Source: Glandiceps talaboti
Taxonomy: Eukaryota; Hemichordata; Enteropneusta; Spengelidae
Assembly (NCBI RefSeq): GCF_964340395.1
Contig: NC_135571.1
Location: forward strand, 4,215,953-4,279,952
Direction of reading: 5' to 3'
DNA length: 64,000 nt
Each line of letters starts with the position of its first letter. The first letter of the stretch is position 1. Positions 40,401-49,948 of the stretch are shown here, piece after piece. The position numbers and the translations under genes are program-made. The notes below the pieces were generated by a model. It was given only the letters and a program-made list of their open reading frames with translations. It was not told where the DNA came from and ran no database searches.

Positions 40401-41405
40401 TAATCTTGTCAGCTCTACTTATCAATATGCATAAATTAAAGGGGAACTTCAGCGGCAGACGCAAAAAAGTGTTACTATTCATCGCCTGGTTACTAAAGGT
40501 CTCATATCATGACACAAACGCCAGATGGAAACTTTTGAAAGAAACGTCTAATCCATCGCTCGGTACTCGCTTGAAAGATTACAATAAAATTGTACAAACT
40601 GAAAATATCGATCTGAGCAATGCGGAATTGAAAACTTTCTTACCAAATGGGGACAACATGTTTGTAAAAGAAAATGGTATAGGACTCCATCGGCATCCTG
40701 CTTTGCTTCGAGATGTTAAATCTATCAAAAGAAAAATTGTCGAGATTCAGAACAAATTGGACACAAACCTGGCTAATCAGGCAGGTGTTAAAGAATTGGT
40801 AAGTTTACTATGATGATTATTACAAGTCTTGTTAAGGAGCCTTCATCAATTTCAAGATGGGGGGTGGGGTAAGCCCGAAAATGTCTGTCGAAAATGTCCG
40901 TTGCTCTAAAATGGACCCTGCCCTAAATTTCAGCAGTGAAATCCAAATTCACAAAATAATGTAAAACTTAGGAAAAAATGAGTCAATATATAACGTGACC
41001 CTCCGCTAATAGTCGACTTTCCGATCCTCCCAGCATGCAAAGCAGTATTTATAGTCAGAACGAGGCGGGGGGATACCTCCATGATAATCGTCTGCCAGCT
41101 AGGCATAGCATTTATATGGGAATTAGTAGACATCGGTAGATTCCAATAGACTCCATTTTCTAGAATAGTCCTCCCCTGAGGACCGATTTGGAAAAAGTGC
41201 CTGATATATTATTTACTTATTTGTCACCCTGCCCGATGAGGACAAATGGCAAGGTTTTAATTTTTTGTTTTTATTCCAGGAGAGTGACTGGAAAACATTA
41301 GCAGCTGTACTGAACAGGACATTTTTCATTTCTCTGCTGAGCATGAACGTTGGACTATCGATGTGGATTTTGATAATAGGGCTTTTTCCGCATAATGATG
41401 AATAA
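20104..41405 (+). CDS. nicotinic-type Cys-loop receptor subunit, gene 1 (5' exon missing)
   Basis: Predicted ligand-gated ion channel subunit of the nicotinic acetylcholine receptor family, acting as one fifth of a pentamer in the plasma membrane. Exons seen: 20104-20252, 28319-28363, 38053-38162, 39808-40798, 41280-41405, all bounded by GT-AG and keeping frame, giving 473 codons including the stop. Seen in order: N-terminal ligand-binding domain, loop D region (IWLYQIWYDYRLKW), loop A (WYPDTSLY), a C-x13-C Cys-loop (39920-39964), a loop B Trp (GMWSH), loop C without vicinal Cys, M1, M2 (DKIPHGLSVLLTIFIFD), M3, a cytoplasmic loop of about 100 residues, and M4 in the last exon. The first coding exon (signal peptide, ending in phase 1) was not found; by analogy with gene 2 it would add about 20 residues. 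The downstream paralog at 52.8-58.3 kb has the same exon sizes. Lack of the loop C Cys pair makes this non-alpha in type. The family is certain, the ligand unknown. Confidence 0.93.
20538..20961. mobile_element. inverted-repeat element with GTGACCCTATTT ends
   Basis: Left end GTGACCCTATTTTTTTAATG followed by TTTCTCA; right end is the inverted TGTGACCCTATTTGTTTTTC followed by TATTTCTCA. The terminal repeats are about 25-30 bp and imperfect. The interior holds an open frame on the - strand with no recognised domain. Lies in gene 1 intron 2. Confidence 0.5.
21046..21145 (+). repeat. dispersed ~100-bp repeat R1, copy 2
   Basis: CATCGTCGCAAACCACGGCC, TTTTACGG, AATAATAACCCTGGTTTGCC, AGAATG: same order of blocks as at 49949 (+) and 1063-1172 (-). 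Confidence 0.6.
22371..22455. repeat. (GACT)n-(GATC)n-(GATT)n microsatellite
   Basis: Three tetranucleotide blocks in series, each one base from its neighbour. Confidence 0.93.
22755..22842. repeat. short foldback repeat
   Basis: CACACCAAATAAACACCCAG then TCATGCATAA (22755-22784) is repeated inverted at 22812-22842 (TTTATGCATGGCTGAGTGTT then TATTTGGTGTG), with a 27-bp loop. Confidence 0.8.
23095..23690 (-). mobile_element. LINE 3' fragment with zinc-knuckle-like tail
   Basis: An open frame on the - strand (23617 to 23189) encodes the C-terminal region typical of LINE polyproteins: FRTSTHNLKIETGRW, then RLCEMCNLNQVEDEFNFLL, VCPFY, i.e. Cys-x2-Cys followed by VEDExxFLxxC. Upstream residues (CIDIDT, then SESVNTSRKLDCY) continue past an in-frame stop. 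The 3' UTR ends near 23100 with GAATAAACAATTG. Truncated, no reverse transcriptase catalytic part. Lies in gene 1 intron 2, beside a MITE. Confidence 0.8.
23727..24060. mobile_element. palindromic MITE family A, copy 2
   Basis: Flanked by TTAA on both sides (23727-23730 and 24057-24060). Ends TTAATGTGGTCATATGGATG and CATCCACTTTAA. Centre TTATTGTACGTACAACAA near 23891. Inner blocks as in the other copies. Confidence 0.9.
24726..24830 (+). mobile_element. LINE 3' end, family with ATGTCACTxTAATAAA
   Basis: GGGCTGGGGGGTTTGC, then CTCATGTCACTATAATAAAC, resembles the sequence at 25545-25666. Only the 3' UTR remains. Confidence 0.5.
25545..25666 (+). mobile_element. LINE 3' end, same family, (TAC)n-like tail
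   Basis: GATGGGCTGGGAGGTATTTT, CCCCATGTCACTGTAATAAA and a (TAC/TAT)n tail. A poly-A-signal-like AATAAA just before the repeat tail is typical of LINE 3' ends. Confidence 0.55.
26075..26119 (-). ncRNA. hammerhead ribozyme, Penelope-like element 1
   Basis: On the - strand: stem I AGACA, core CTGAAGA (fits CUGANGA), stem II ACAAA-TGA-TTTGT plus two closing pairs and one bulge, GAAA, stem III C-AT-G of one pair, cleavage triplet GTC, then TGTTT pairing with AGACA (one G-U). All invariant core bases are present. Short stem III with a two-base loop is the form known from Penelope-like elements. Cleavage predicted after 26080. Confidence 0.75.
26281..26553 (-). pseudogene. GIY-YIG endonuclease C-terminal fragment (Penelope-like)
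   Basis: 90 codons on the - strand. The pattern SAIxxHxxxTxH, KIIDRE, then a PxLNxxxGxYxxPPIY end is that of retroelement GIY-YIG domains. The catalytic GIY/YIG half and all reverse transcriptase motifs are missing, so this is a remnant. The last residues before the stop run into the element's terminal region. Confidence 0.7.
26631..26675 (+). ncRNA. broken hammerhead copy in the inverted arm
   Basis: Same repeat on the + strand: AGACA, ATGAAGGA in place of CTGAAGA, GAAAC, GTGTC, TGTTT. Stem I, GAAA and the GTC triplet remain, but the core C is changed and the core is one base off, so it should be inactive. Confidence 0.55.
27183..27265. repeat. fragment related to MITE family D
   Basis: TATGCAGTTTCCTTTTGGTG and GCATGGTTGTATCAAACTGA match the reverse complement of 60805-60890 and the right arm at 61130-61150. 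One half-element in gene 1 intron 2. Confidence 0.55.
28319..28363 (+). CDS. gene 1 exon 3
   Basis: 45-nt exon encoding DDKSQVITVSIWLYQ, phase 0 at both ends, acceptor TTTCTGTAAG and donor GTATGT. The 45-nt size and the residues are those of the standard nicotinic receptor exon 3 (the strand leading into loop D). Too short to be found by ORF length; recognised from the family and from gene 2. Confidence 0.95.
28364..30640. other. gene 1 intron 3, first part, nothing recognised
   Basis: AT-rich. Around 28730-28790 GGAGAATAAAGAAACC followed by an ATTCTAT repeat may be a retroelement 3' end, but I could not tie it to a family. Confidence 0.45.
30646..30776. repeat. (CTGT)n microsatellite
   Basis: Tetranucleotide array with a CCGCCCGTCCGT interruption. 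Confidence 0.95.
30945..31210 (+). mobile_element. retroposon 3' end followed by (CTGT)n, copy 1
   Basis: ATGATTAATTGTTGCACATA, TGTTACTTGA, then CTGTCAATAAACGTGTTTAA and (CTGT)n. The same sequence lies inverted at 34340-34670, also with the tetranucleotide on its 3' side. AATAAA before the simple repeat suggests a LINE/SINE 3' end whose tail is the tetranucleotide. Confidence 0.6.
31211..33565. other. gene 1 intron 3, middle part, no gene
   Basis: Apart from the inverted repeat at 32.1 kb, nothing recognised. Confidence 0.45.
32085..32211. repeat. imperfect inverted repeat, arms ~40 bp
   Basis: CAGTGCTGCATTTTATAGTT then TGGCTGAACAAAT (32087-32119) pairs with GTTTGTTGAGCCAGACGATA then AAGTGTAGCACTG (32177-32209). 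Confidence 0.5.
33566..33752. repeat. ~40-bp minisatellite
   Basis: About five degenerate copies of TTTGGTTTCTGACGACACTG plus TACGAACACTA. Confidence 0.8.
33817..33882. repeat. direct repeat R4, copy 1
   Basis: TTTTAGAGTAAAAAGAATGA then CGTCATTAACCCTTTA. An identical 36-bp stretch lies at 34147-34182 inside the SINE region; a decayed third copy is at about 33925. Confidence 0.75.
33976..34310 (+). mobile_element. tRNA-derived SINE with (ATT)n tail
   Basis: Begins with a perfect pol III box A (TGGCCCAGTGG, 33983-33993) and a degraded box B (GGTTTTAACCC, 34013-34023). A body with CAGGTTTTCCCCAGGTACTC follows, and it ends CCAGTATAAATAAAG and (ATT)n at 34223-34285. Not a functional tRNA: box B is mutated and no acceptor stem can be drawn. 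Lies in gene 1 intron 3. Confidence 0.75.
34340..34670 (-). mobile_element. retroposon 3' end with (ACAG)n, copy 2
   Basis: The reverse complement of 34527-34670 matches 30945-31078 (TATGATTAATTGTTGCACAT, ATGTTATTTGAC, TGGTCAATAAACCTG). The tetranucleotide array at 34380-34480 lies on its 3' side. Same element, opposite strand. Confidence 0.6.
35060..35343. mobile_element. palindromic MITE family A, copy 3 (decayed)
   Basis: Left end TTAAAATGAAAATATGGATG, right end TCCACATGGCCACTTATAAT. Inner blocks GGTATTTATTTTGGGATTTT and ATTAAAAATCCTAAATAAAT pair. The palindrome centre is replaced by T-rich sequence. Gene 1 intron 3. Confidence 0.7.
35699..36073. mobile_element. MITE family C, copy 1
   Basis: Ends AAGGCCTAAAAAATAATTGT then TTGGTTCCGGTTACC, and inverted at the right GAGTAATCGGTACCACATTT then TATTAGGCCTT. 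Another copy, in the opposite orientation, lies at 54047-54362. No ORF. Confidence 0.75.
36484..36950 (-). mobile_element. LINE 3' fragment
   Basis: A - strand frame (36947 to 36606) contains DPSHALVRYFEMLPSGSRYR and RTGRARLSYVPSAVRILNQ, the conserved C-terminal tail of a LINE reverse transcriptase family. The 3' UTR carries ACAAATTTCCCCGCGAGGGA then CAATAAGTAATATAAT and an (AAT)n-like tail. 5'-truncated. Gene 1 intron 3. Confidence 0.8.
36951..38052. other. end of gene 1 intron 3, nothing recognised
   Basis: No supported feature. Confidence 0.5.
38053..38162 (+). CDS. gene 1 exon 4
   Basis: 110-nt exon, phase 0 to phase 2, acceptor ATTCTTCAG and donor GTATGT. It encodes the loop D tryptophan region (IWYDYRLKWN) and the loop A motif (LWYPDTSLYQ). 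110 nt is the usual nicotinic exon 4 length and matches gene 2 exon 4 exactly. Confidence 0.95.
38163..39807. other. gene 1 intron 4, nothing recognised
   Basis: Contains only a short tandem AAATAATAAATTTTCC repeat near 38297-38330. Confidence 0.5.
39808..40798 (+). CDS. gene 1 exon 5 (Cys-loop, M1-M3, cytoplasmic loop)
   Basis: 991-nt exon, acceptor TTCTTTCTTTTAG, donor GTAAGT. It completes a split Ser codon with exon 4, then encodes the rest of the binding domain, the Cys-loop, M1 to M3 and the cytoplasmic loop. M2 reads IPHGLSVLLTIFIFDILVID; with the Lys before it at 0', Leu is at 9', Ser at 6' and Asp at 20', but 2' is Pro (codon 40265-40267). The loop C tip is HSGGPYAY, with no Cys-Cys. 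The cytoplasmic loop is rich in Lys/Arg and ends in a possible amphipathic helix (KSIKRKIVEIQNKLD) before the M4 exon. Confidence 0.96.
40799..41279. other. gene 1 intron 5
   Basis: 481-bp intron, GTAAGT to CCAG; no feature inside. Confidence 0.8.
41280..41405 (+). CDS. gene 1 exon 6 (M4 and stop)
   Basis: 126-nt last coding exon, acceptor TTTTTATTCCAG. It begins ESDWKTLAAVLNRTFFISLL, continues through hydrophobic M4 and ends GLFPHNDE followed by TAA at 41403. The start aligns with gene 2 exon 6 (QSDWRLTSWVLNKICFISL). The extracellular C-tail is very short, as in many nicotinic subunits. No AATAAA was located close behind the stop; the 3' UTR end is unknown. Confidence 0.94.
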   Translation, partial: ESDWKTLAAVLNRTFFISLLSMNVGLSMWILIIGLFPHNDE

Positions 41406-41548
41406 CCCAATAAGGATTAAGATAATTGTGTTGTCAGCAGAATTTGTGATCAGCTGTATTACGTCAAACTATTCTCCCCTATGTGCCATCAAAAACTAGA
41501 AGACCGGTGTCATTCAAACGTAAATGACGTTGAAAATGAAAGCGAGGC

Positions 41549-41767
41549 TGTTAACACTTGTGGTGCTTTTGAAAGTTGACTTTGAACATTACGCGTAAAC
41601 TAACCCAGCTTTCTGTTACCACTTGTGGTGCAAGTGATGTGCTATTGAAAATTGACTGCGCACATTACGTGTAAACTAACCCAGCTCTCCGTTACCACTT
41701 ATGGTGCAAGTGATGTGCTTTTGGAATTTGACTGTACACATTACGCATAGACTAACCCAGCTTTCGA
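41549..41767. repeat. 3-copy minisatellite, ~75-bp unit
   Basis: Unit GTTACCACTTGTGGTGCAAG, TGATGTGCTTTTGAAA, TTGACTG, CACATTACGCGTAAACTAAC, CCAGCTTTC; three tandem copies (the first lacks about 11 bp), starting 144 bp behind the gene 1 stop codon and so possibly in its 3' UTR. Confidence 0.85.
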
Positions 41768-41928
41768 ACTGTAGAAACGAAATACATACAATTTTTCGGT
41801 ATGATTACAATATTTTGGGGGATAAATATCTTTGTGTCATTGTATTGAAACTCAGACAATAATTTTATTAACGATTATTCAAAACAAGCAAGAAGGGCGA
41901 TCAATCAAACTACCAAGGCTTTGTTCAA

Positions 41929-42053
<125 letters not shown>

Positions 42054-42109
42054 CATTATACTATTCGGGCTATGCTGGGGTAAAGAGTGCTCAATACATA
42101 CACAGTGCT

Positions 42110-42152
42110 CGTTACATGATGATGAAAACAGCATGAAACATTGTGTGTAATG
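42110..42152 (+). ncRNA. possible decayed hammerhead ribozyme between (TA)n tracts
   Basis: CGTTACA, TGATGA, TG...CA, T, GAAAC, ATTGTG, TGTAATG: the outer 7-bp strands pair (one G-U), and UGAUGA and GAAA are present. The core C is displaced by one base and the base at the cleavage position is G, which is not permitted. Read as a relic; chance similarity is not excluded. Confidence 0.3.
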
Positions 42153-42168
42153 ACTCCTTAGTATCTTG

Positions 42169-42199
<31 letters not shown>

Positions 42200-42249
42200 C
42201 ACAGTCCCTCTATCATACACATGTATATATATATATATATATATATATT

Positions 42250-43379
42250 TCTTTCTTGTAGTATTGTAACAGTTCTATAATTCAGTAGTGCTTTTTCTTG
42301 GAACTGCAGACATCAAATTCAATATCTGAAATCTTAGGCTTACTATGGCTACAATTACAAATGTTGACGACCTATCTTAACTCAAAATAGTAGATAATGT
42401 AACTACTTTGGATAATTTATGTAACCAATGATACAGATTCTTAATTTTGAAACAAAAATGTCTGTTTACTGGTTTAAGTGGGAAAATGTGGCTGGCAAAT
42501 TTAGGCGGGAAACAATTGTCGGCAATACATTAGCATTAGATAAGGCGGTTTGAATACTTAGCGAACACAATATACAGTAGTGATAAGAGCGTGCATATTT
42601 ACTTTAAAGTAACTGTTGGTAAGTTTTACAAAGCTTTACTTAAGGAGTTAAGGGGTACAAAAGTGACGCTACTTTTTTTCTAGTGTGCTTGCCTAAGCAG
42701 CCCCTACATCATTGCCTATGCTCTTATCTCTCGAACCCAAGAAGGGTCACATCAAACACACAACTTCTCTAAAATTGTGTTTTTCCTTATTTTTTAAATT
42801 TAATTTAACTTGTTGTGTGTAATCCACAGAAATATTACAAAATTACATATACAATATTCATGTCAGATAAGATATGATTCCGAAGGTCAGAATTTGAAAT
42901 AAGGAAACAAAGGAAAAGTTATACCAGTCTTTGACTCAAAAAAGACCACTTTTCCCAAACTTTGGCAATAAGTTCATTCCTTTCACAAATGGCAATTCTG
43001 TTTGCTATCCTGATAATGACAAATTATAACTTAAAGTGGGTTCATAAGCTTTTTTTGCTTACGTGAAAATACTTACAAAAAATTTGATTTATTATTCTAT
43101 TATGATATTAATGTTTATGCATATCTTCTATGACATTACAATTTGTGTTCTGACATTATTAGAACTGTTTATTGCATAGAAGGGAGTTCATGTACATTTT
43201 GGATAGGTATAATAAATTATGTCATCGGATCTTTTATAAGTTATATCCTAATTTCCGGTTTGAGTTTAGTCAATTACAATTGATGTTAAGTATACATCGG
43301 TAAGTAGAAGACTTTGAGTATTAGTAAATTAAATGAGGAAAAATTACATCCCAAAAATTTATACTCTCAGTTTCTTTGA
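42250..43379. other. non-coding stretch, nothing recognised
   Basis: No supported feature. Confidence 0.5.
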
Positions 43380-43733
43380 TTAAAGTGGCCATATGGATGA
43401 GAATTTGGTATTTATTTTGGATTTTTATTTGATAAAATAGCTTCACTATGTTTTTCTACTTGAAAAAATAATGTGAAAGAACATTGACCAAGTCCGTGTA
43501 CATAACTCAATACATTGCAAAAAGAAGCAAAAAATGTAAAAAGTTTGTTATTGTACGTACAATAACAAACATTTTACACATTGTTTAATGTTTTGCAGTT
43601 TATTGAGTTGCGAACATGAACTTGGTATATGTTATTTCACATTATATTTTCAAATAGAAAAACTTAGTGAAGCTGTTTTATCAAATAAAAATCCAAAATA
43701 AATACCAAATCCTCATCCATATGGCCACTTTAA
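43380..43733. mobile_element. palindromic MITE family A, copy 4 (best preserved)
   Basis: 354 bp from TTAA to TTAA. Ends TTAAAGTGGCCATATGGATG and its exact inverse. Centre GTTATTGTACGTACAATAAC, with its axis at 43556/43557, the exact middle of the element, so the whole element is one palindrome. No ORF. Confidence 0.93.
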
Positions 43734-44328
43734 AGTATTTAGTTCACCTTTACAGTTCAGTCTACGACCATGAATATTTTTCTTTATGCTAATCAATATA
43801 AAAGAATATGTTTGCTTGTTTAAAATAAACTTACAAAAATGGGAAAATCAGGTATAGAAAAGATCTTCTGCCGAGTGCGGTAAGCAGTAGGCACCAAAGT
43901 CAAGTAAACAATTATAGGGATTCCAGTGTTGGTCATAACAGTGTTTAGGCAAGGTGTGAAGCCCTTGTTTACTTGCATGATACCCCATTGTAAAAAAAAC
44001 TTTTCTGAGCATGATTTGACAATCTTTATAGCTATACTTCAAAGAGGTCGCATGCAGCAGGGTCTGTCAAATGAGTTTTGTGCCTTTCCAATAGGAATAA
44101 CAAGTACAAACATATTCTTCAATATGAAATATATACATTATTTCACATTCAAGCATGATTCTGTTTATTATTAAATTATTATATCTAGATATTCACTACT
44201 TTTCCTGTTTTTAATTTGTAGAAAAAATAGAAGAAATTGTGGATTGTGTGACTAACACGCCTGTGTTAAATGACGTCATACTTGTGTTTTGCTCTTAGCA
44301 TTATCAAAATTTTTGAAATTTTTATAAT

Positions 44329-44333
<5 letters not shown>

Positions 44334-44362
<29 letters not shown>

Positions 44363-44430
44363 CATACATACATACATACATACATACATACATACATACA
44401 TACATACACACACACACATACATACATATA
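44334..44430. repeat. (ACAT)n microsatellite
   Basis: Tetranucleotide array with a short (AC)n. Confidence 0.96.
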
Positions 44431-44737
44431 TGCCTCAGAATACGAGTAATTTAATCCTATATATACGCTAATTAAACCAGGGAGAGTTTTCAAATGAACA
44501 AGGGTGAATTTGAATTTCAATGTTTGTGATATTTTATATAATGTCCGTAAATGAATGAAGAACTGATTATGTAACACTACAACATGGGATAAAAGACATG
44601 TGGTATAATTGCCCAACAGTACGTATTTAAGTCGAGTCGTGTGTCACAATGGCATTTCCATGTATTGGGGTCATGTAGATCAATATATATGTACTCTATG
44701 ACTCTTAACACATGATGGAATCTGTCACGTGATATAA

Positions 44738-44870
44738 TTTATTCAGAATTAAACAACAAACAATGTAGTCGCGAATAAACAAAGAATAGTGTATTCAGAA
44801 ATAAACGGCAAATTGTGTATTAAGAAATAAACAACACATTATGTATTCAGAAATAAACAACAAATAAAGC
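44738..44870. repeat. ~33-bp minisatellite
   Basis: About four copies of GTATTCAGAAATAAACAACA plus AATTAT with small changes. Confidence 0.8.
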
Positions 44871-45056
44871 GAATACAACAAATACACATCATTTGGAGCG
44901 GCACATTCTTGCACGGATGGTCATTCTCATCGTAATTACAGTTATGGACCTGCTACCTTCATGATAGACCAGACAATTTAGGTTCGTGTGGGTTGCTCTT
45001 TTTATAATTGTCGAATATTTAGGAGTTGTTAACAAATCATTGTAAGCAATTCCCAA

Positions 45057-46668
<1,612 letters not shown>

Positions 46669-46683
46669 TTATTTGCGCTTTGA

Positions 46684-46888
46684 TTACAACCAAGAAAGAG
46701 TTCCAGTACTACCAAAACTATTACGCTCTGCCACTGCGGTATGGAGCACTGACTTAGCAGATTGATACTCACCAAGTTATATATATATATATATAACTCG
46801 GTGAGTATCAATCTGCTAGGACAGTGCTCTATACCGCAGTGACAGAGCGCAGTAGTTTTGAAAGTACTGGAACTCTTTCTTGATTGTA
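46684..46888. repeat. hairpin of two Penelope terminal-repeat copies
   Basis: 46684-46781 and 46796-46888 are inverted copies (TTACAACCAAGAAAGAGTTC ... TAGCAGATTGATACTCACC) around a short (TA)n. The left copy begins with the bases that in the right copy flank the predicted ribozyme cleavage position. Confidence 0.85.
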
Positions 46889-46924
46889 ACTCGGAGTTTC
46901 ACGCATTGTGCGATCATCAGACAA
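46884..46924 (-). ncRNA. hammerhead ribozyme, Penelope-like element 2
   Basis: On the - strand: stem I TTGT, core CTGATGA, stem II CGCA-CAA-TGCG (flanked by a U-U mismatch), GAAA, stem III CTC-C-GAG (realistically one or two pairs), T, T at the cleavage position, then ACAA pairing with TTGT. All core bases are present; the triplet GUU fits NUH but is weaker than GUC. Cleavage predicted between 46888 and 46887. Confidence 0.7.
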
Positions 46925-47099
46925 CTAGGTTTCTACTCTCTGGATGTACTGTTTATATAGAGTGCAGACAATAGAAATGTCATCGCTATTGTCTGTGTCG
47001 GTGGGTAGGTGTTGTATGTGTGGAGGTATTGGTTGTTATTGTGTGGGTTATTGGGTGCGGACAAGTAAGTGTTGGCGGGTTGTTACATGTTGGGCTTTG

Positions 47100-47830
47100 A
47101 TATTCCGTTAGTTAACGGGTTTAGTATAGGTGATAGATGCTCTATTGAAGTTGGACAAATAAAACTTATTCTCGTGTCGGCATTTAGATATCAACTCAGT
47201 TCTTTTGTTTAGTGTGGAGTGTTTGTCTGCTTTAATAATGGTTACTTTTTCGGTTAAACACAGGTTGCATCGTTTTGTTTTATTGGTGTATGCTTGGGCT
47301 GTCTTGCTGATGGACCAGGATACGGAAAAAGGCTCGTTGTTTCTTTTCAGTTTCCAAATGTGTTTTGATAATTCTGTGATGTTTTCGTATTTTTCATGTT
47401 TGAATGACTGTTTAATTGTGGTTGTCGTATCCCTGTTTGAAGTTGTTCTCTGTTAGACCGATATATACTTTTGTTTGTTTTTTTCCGTGGACGGTGGCTT
47501 GGTATACGATGTTTTCCGTATGGCATTCGCCGTTCAAAGGGCATTCGCCGTTCAAAGGGCAGGTGTCTTTCTGCCTGCAATTACACGGTTTTTGAGTGGG
47601 TTTAGTTTCGCTGTTGGAGATGGTGGCGTTGTGCGCTTTGATTATGGTAGCCATGTTTGGCACGCAGCTATAACTGACGTTGACATTGTTTCTGTTGAAT
47701 ATTTTGTGTAACTTGGAATCTGCTGGGAAATGTTTTGTGATTAGGTTGAGGAATCGTTTGCCTACATTGGTGGCTACGTTTTTGCTGTATGGTGGGTTGA
47801 ACCAGATGGTGTTTCTGTTTCTATCTTGAT
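47100..47830 (-). pseudogene. Penelope-like reverse transcriptase C-terminus plus GIY-YIG nuclease remnant
   Basis: Reading down the - strand: RNRNTIWFNPPYSKNV, KIFNRNNVNVSYSCVPNM, a Cys linker (CNCRQKDTCPLNGEC, with a duplicated CPLNGE unit), VYQATVHGKKQTKVYIGLTE (start of GIY-YIG), a stop at about 47412, then in another frame HEKYENITELSKHIWKLKR, SVSWSISKTAQAYTNKTKRC, STLNKRTELISKCRHENKF. This is the standard order of a Penelope-like 3' end. Broken by a frameshift near 47400-47412 and lacking most of the reverse transcriptase, so not functional. Confidence 0.85.
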
Positions 47831-47864
47831 GATCGCACAATGCGTGAAACTCCGAGTTACAACC
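47826..47864 (+). ncRNA. broken hammerhead copy in the inverted repeat
   Basis: CTTGATGA, CGCACAATGCG, GAAAC, TCCGAGTTACAA on the + strand. Stem II, GAAA and the 3' part are intact, but the 5' stem I strand is replaced by Penelope coding sequence and the core reads CTTGATGA, so the ribozyme is incomplete. Confidence 0.6.
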
Positions 47865-47949
47865 AAGAAAGAGTTTCAGTACTACCAAAACTATTGCGCT
47901 CTGCCACTGCGGTATAGAGCACTGTCTTAGCAGATTGATACTCACCGAG

Positions 47950-48073
<124 letters not shown>

Positions 48074-49948
48074 ACGTACATAATGAGCGCTTGCATGGAC
48101 CTGATTTCTGATACACCATCGGACTGTACTAGTCTGGTCAAAGAAAGTACAGTAAATTGGATTATTTACTGCTTCGAAAACTTGCAATAGAAAGGTATTG
48201 AGGAAGGTAACATGAACAAACTAAATTTCAAAATTGTTCACGTGTGTATCACGTGTATATTTTTAACATGGGTTTCCATATGTAACAAATGAACAGCTGT
48301 TACTCTATGATGTCCTATTTGAATATAAATTATTTGAATATTAGTCTAAACGTGATGAGAGCGCTGCTACTAATTTAACCACACATGTTGATACGCGTAT
48401 GTTTATTTGAAGAAGGGTTTAGGTGTCAGAAAACGACGCATTTGGAGTAGCTTGTCTGTTAAAAAGAGGATCTAAGAGAAGAAGGTAAGGCGGTCTGTAA
48501 TATCTCGTGCATCGGATACACACACACATTTAGAAAGTAATTTAGAGATAAAACTTACATCCTGGCATTTAGTTTACTAATTCTGGTCCAGTTTGTGATT
48601 TACGAGGTTCGTTTCGTTTATTGTTATACCGAATACTAGTCATAATTTACAATAATTAAAAAATATCTCATCTTGGAATTTAATGGTGAAATTTTTAAAC
48701 AGTTTACGTAAAATGACCGAAATGTTACATAATTACGATAATAAGAATTTTGTTATTTTGCCGGAATATTAAAGTGTGATTATCTCTGATCTATCGTGCA
48801 AATCTCTCTGAATCCGGTATACAACAATTGTTGACGTACTCATAAAACATTTGAAGTGATCACTTTACTGTAACTGTATCAGTCGATATATATTCAGTGT
48901 TATTCTGTGTGGGAACTTTCTCGACGTTTTTACATTGACGAAACACATGGTACTACCAAACCAGAGTGACTATAGCGTTTCAATTAGGCGGTAAGATGTT
49001 TTTTTTATGTCTCATTCACCTATTTTTATTACAAGGCATGTAATTGAAAACAAAATGTAGACACTGAGAGCGAGCAAGCATTGAAATCGATACATTTATC
49101 TCACTTTGAACACAAATCAACATCACTGTCGGATGAAACAAGGAAGATTTAAACACAAAACGGTTTACTTGTTTTCATAGAGATAAGATGTAACATTTCG
49201 TTTGCGTGCGCACGATCAGTGTATGTGTGATTCGTAGCAAAAAACGTTGTGCAAGATGTATCGTGGTGAAATTCTGTAAATCTTTCCAGTTTTGGTAGTA
49301 TCACCAACTGACCTTTTTTATGTCATACTCTCCATAGTTGTTAGAAGTTCATGTATACACAAGAAAACAACTAAACACTATATAACTGATGTCATAAACA
49401 AAGAAAGTGCAATACAAAAAAAAATAATGAAAAAGGCAAGCTTGGAGAGTATTTTGATCTGTTGCTACGTTTATAGTTGATGTAAAAGATCGACTCCAAG
49501 TCGTGAGCACTCTGGCTAAAACTTTCGTGTACATTTTTGGTTGTGTAGTATTCTTCCTGTCCATGTATAATATATGTAACTACATTTGAATTACACATTG
49601 AACCAAACAATCAAGTCTTTATCACACAACGTTCAGAATCATGACAGTAGATGTTTACATATGTTATATAACTGCGGCTGCTAAAATATTCACACACTCA
49701 TTACCGCAATTTCAAGGGTTTGGGTGGGCGGGCGGGCAAGGGCGGTTTTGGACACCCGCGGGCAACACTGGTGATTACCGCCTACTTGAATAAGATCACC
49801 TCCCTAAATTAATGTAATTTTTTTTATAAAGAAAAAATATAAGCTTTTCTATGGGTCCAAAATGAACAATTCAAAATATGAGTGATATCGATTACAAAAT
49901 GACCCCTAGGGTCAACTAAAACTTCATACGTAACGAGTGATGCCATTG
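48074..49948. other. non-coding stretch, nothing recognised
   Basis: No supported feature. A GGGCGG-rich patch near 49725-49745 is the only base-composition oddity. Confidence 0.5.

Noticed and set aside
47205-47711. Open frames on the + strand over 47.2-47.7 kb
   Set aside because: They are antisense shadows of the Penelope-like coding remnant on the - strand.
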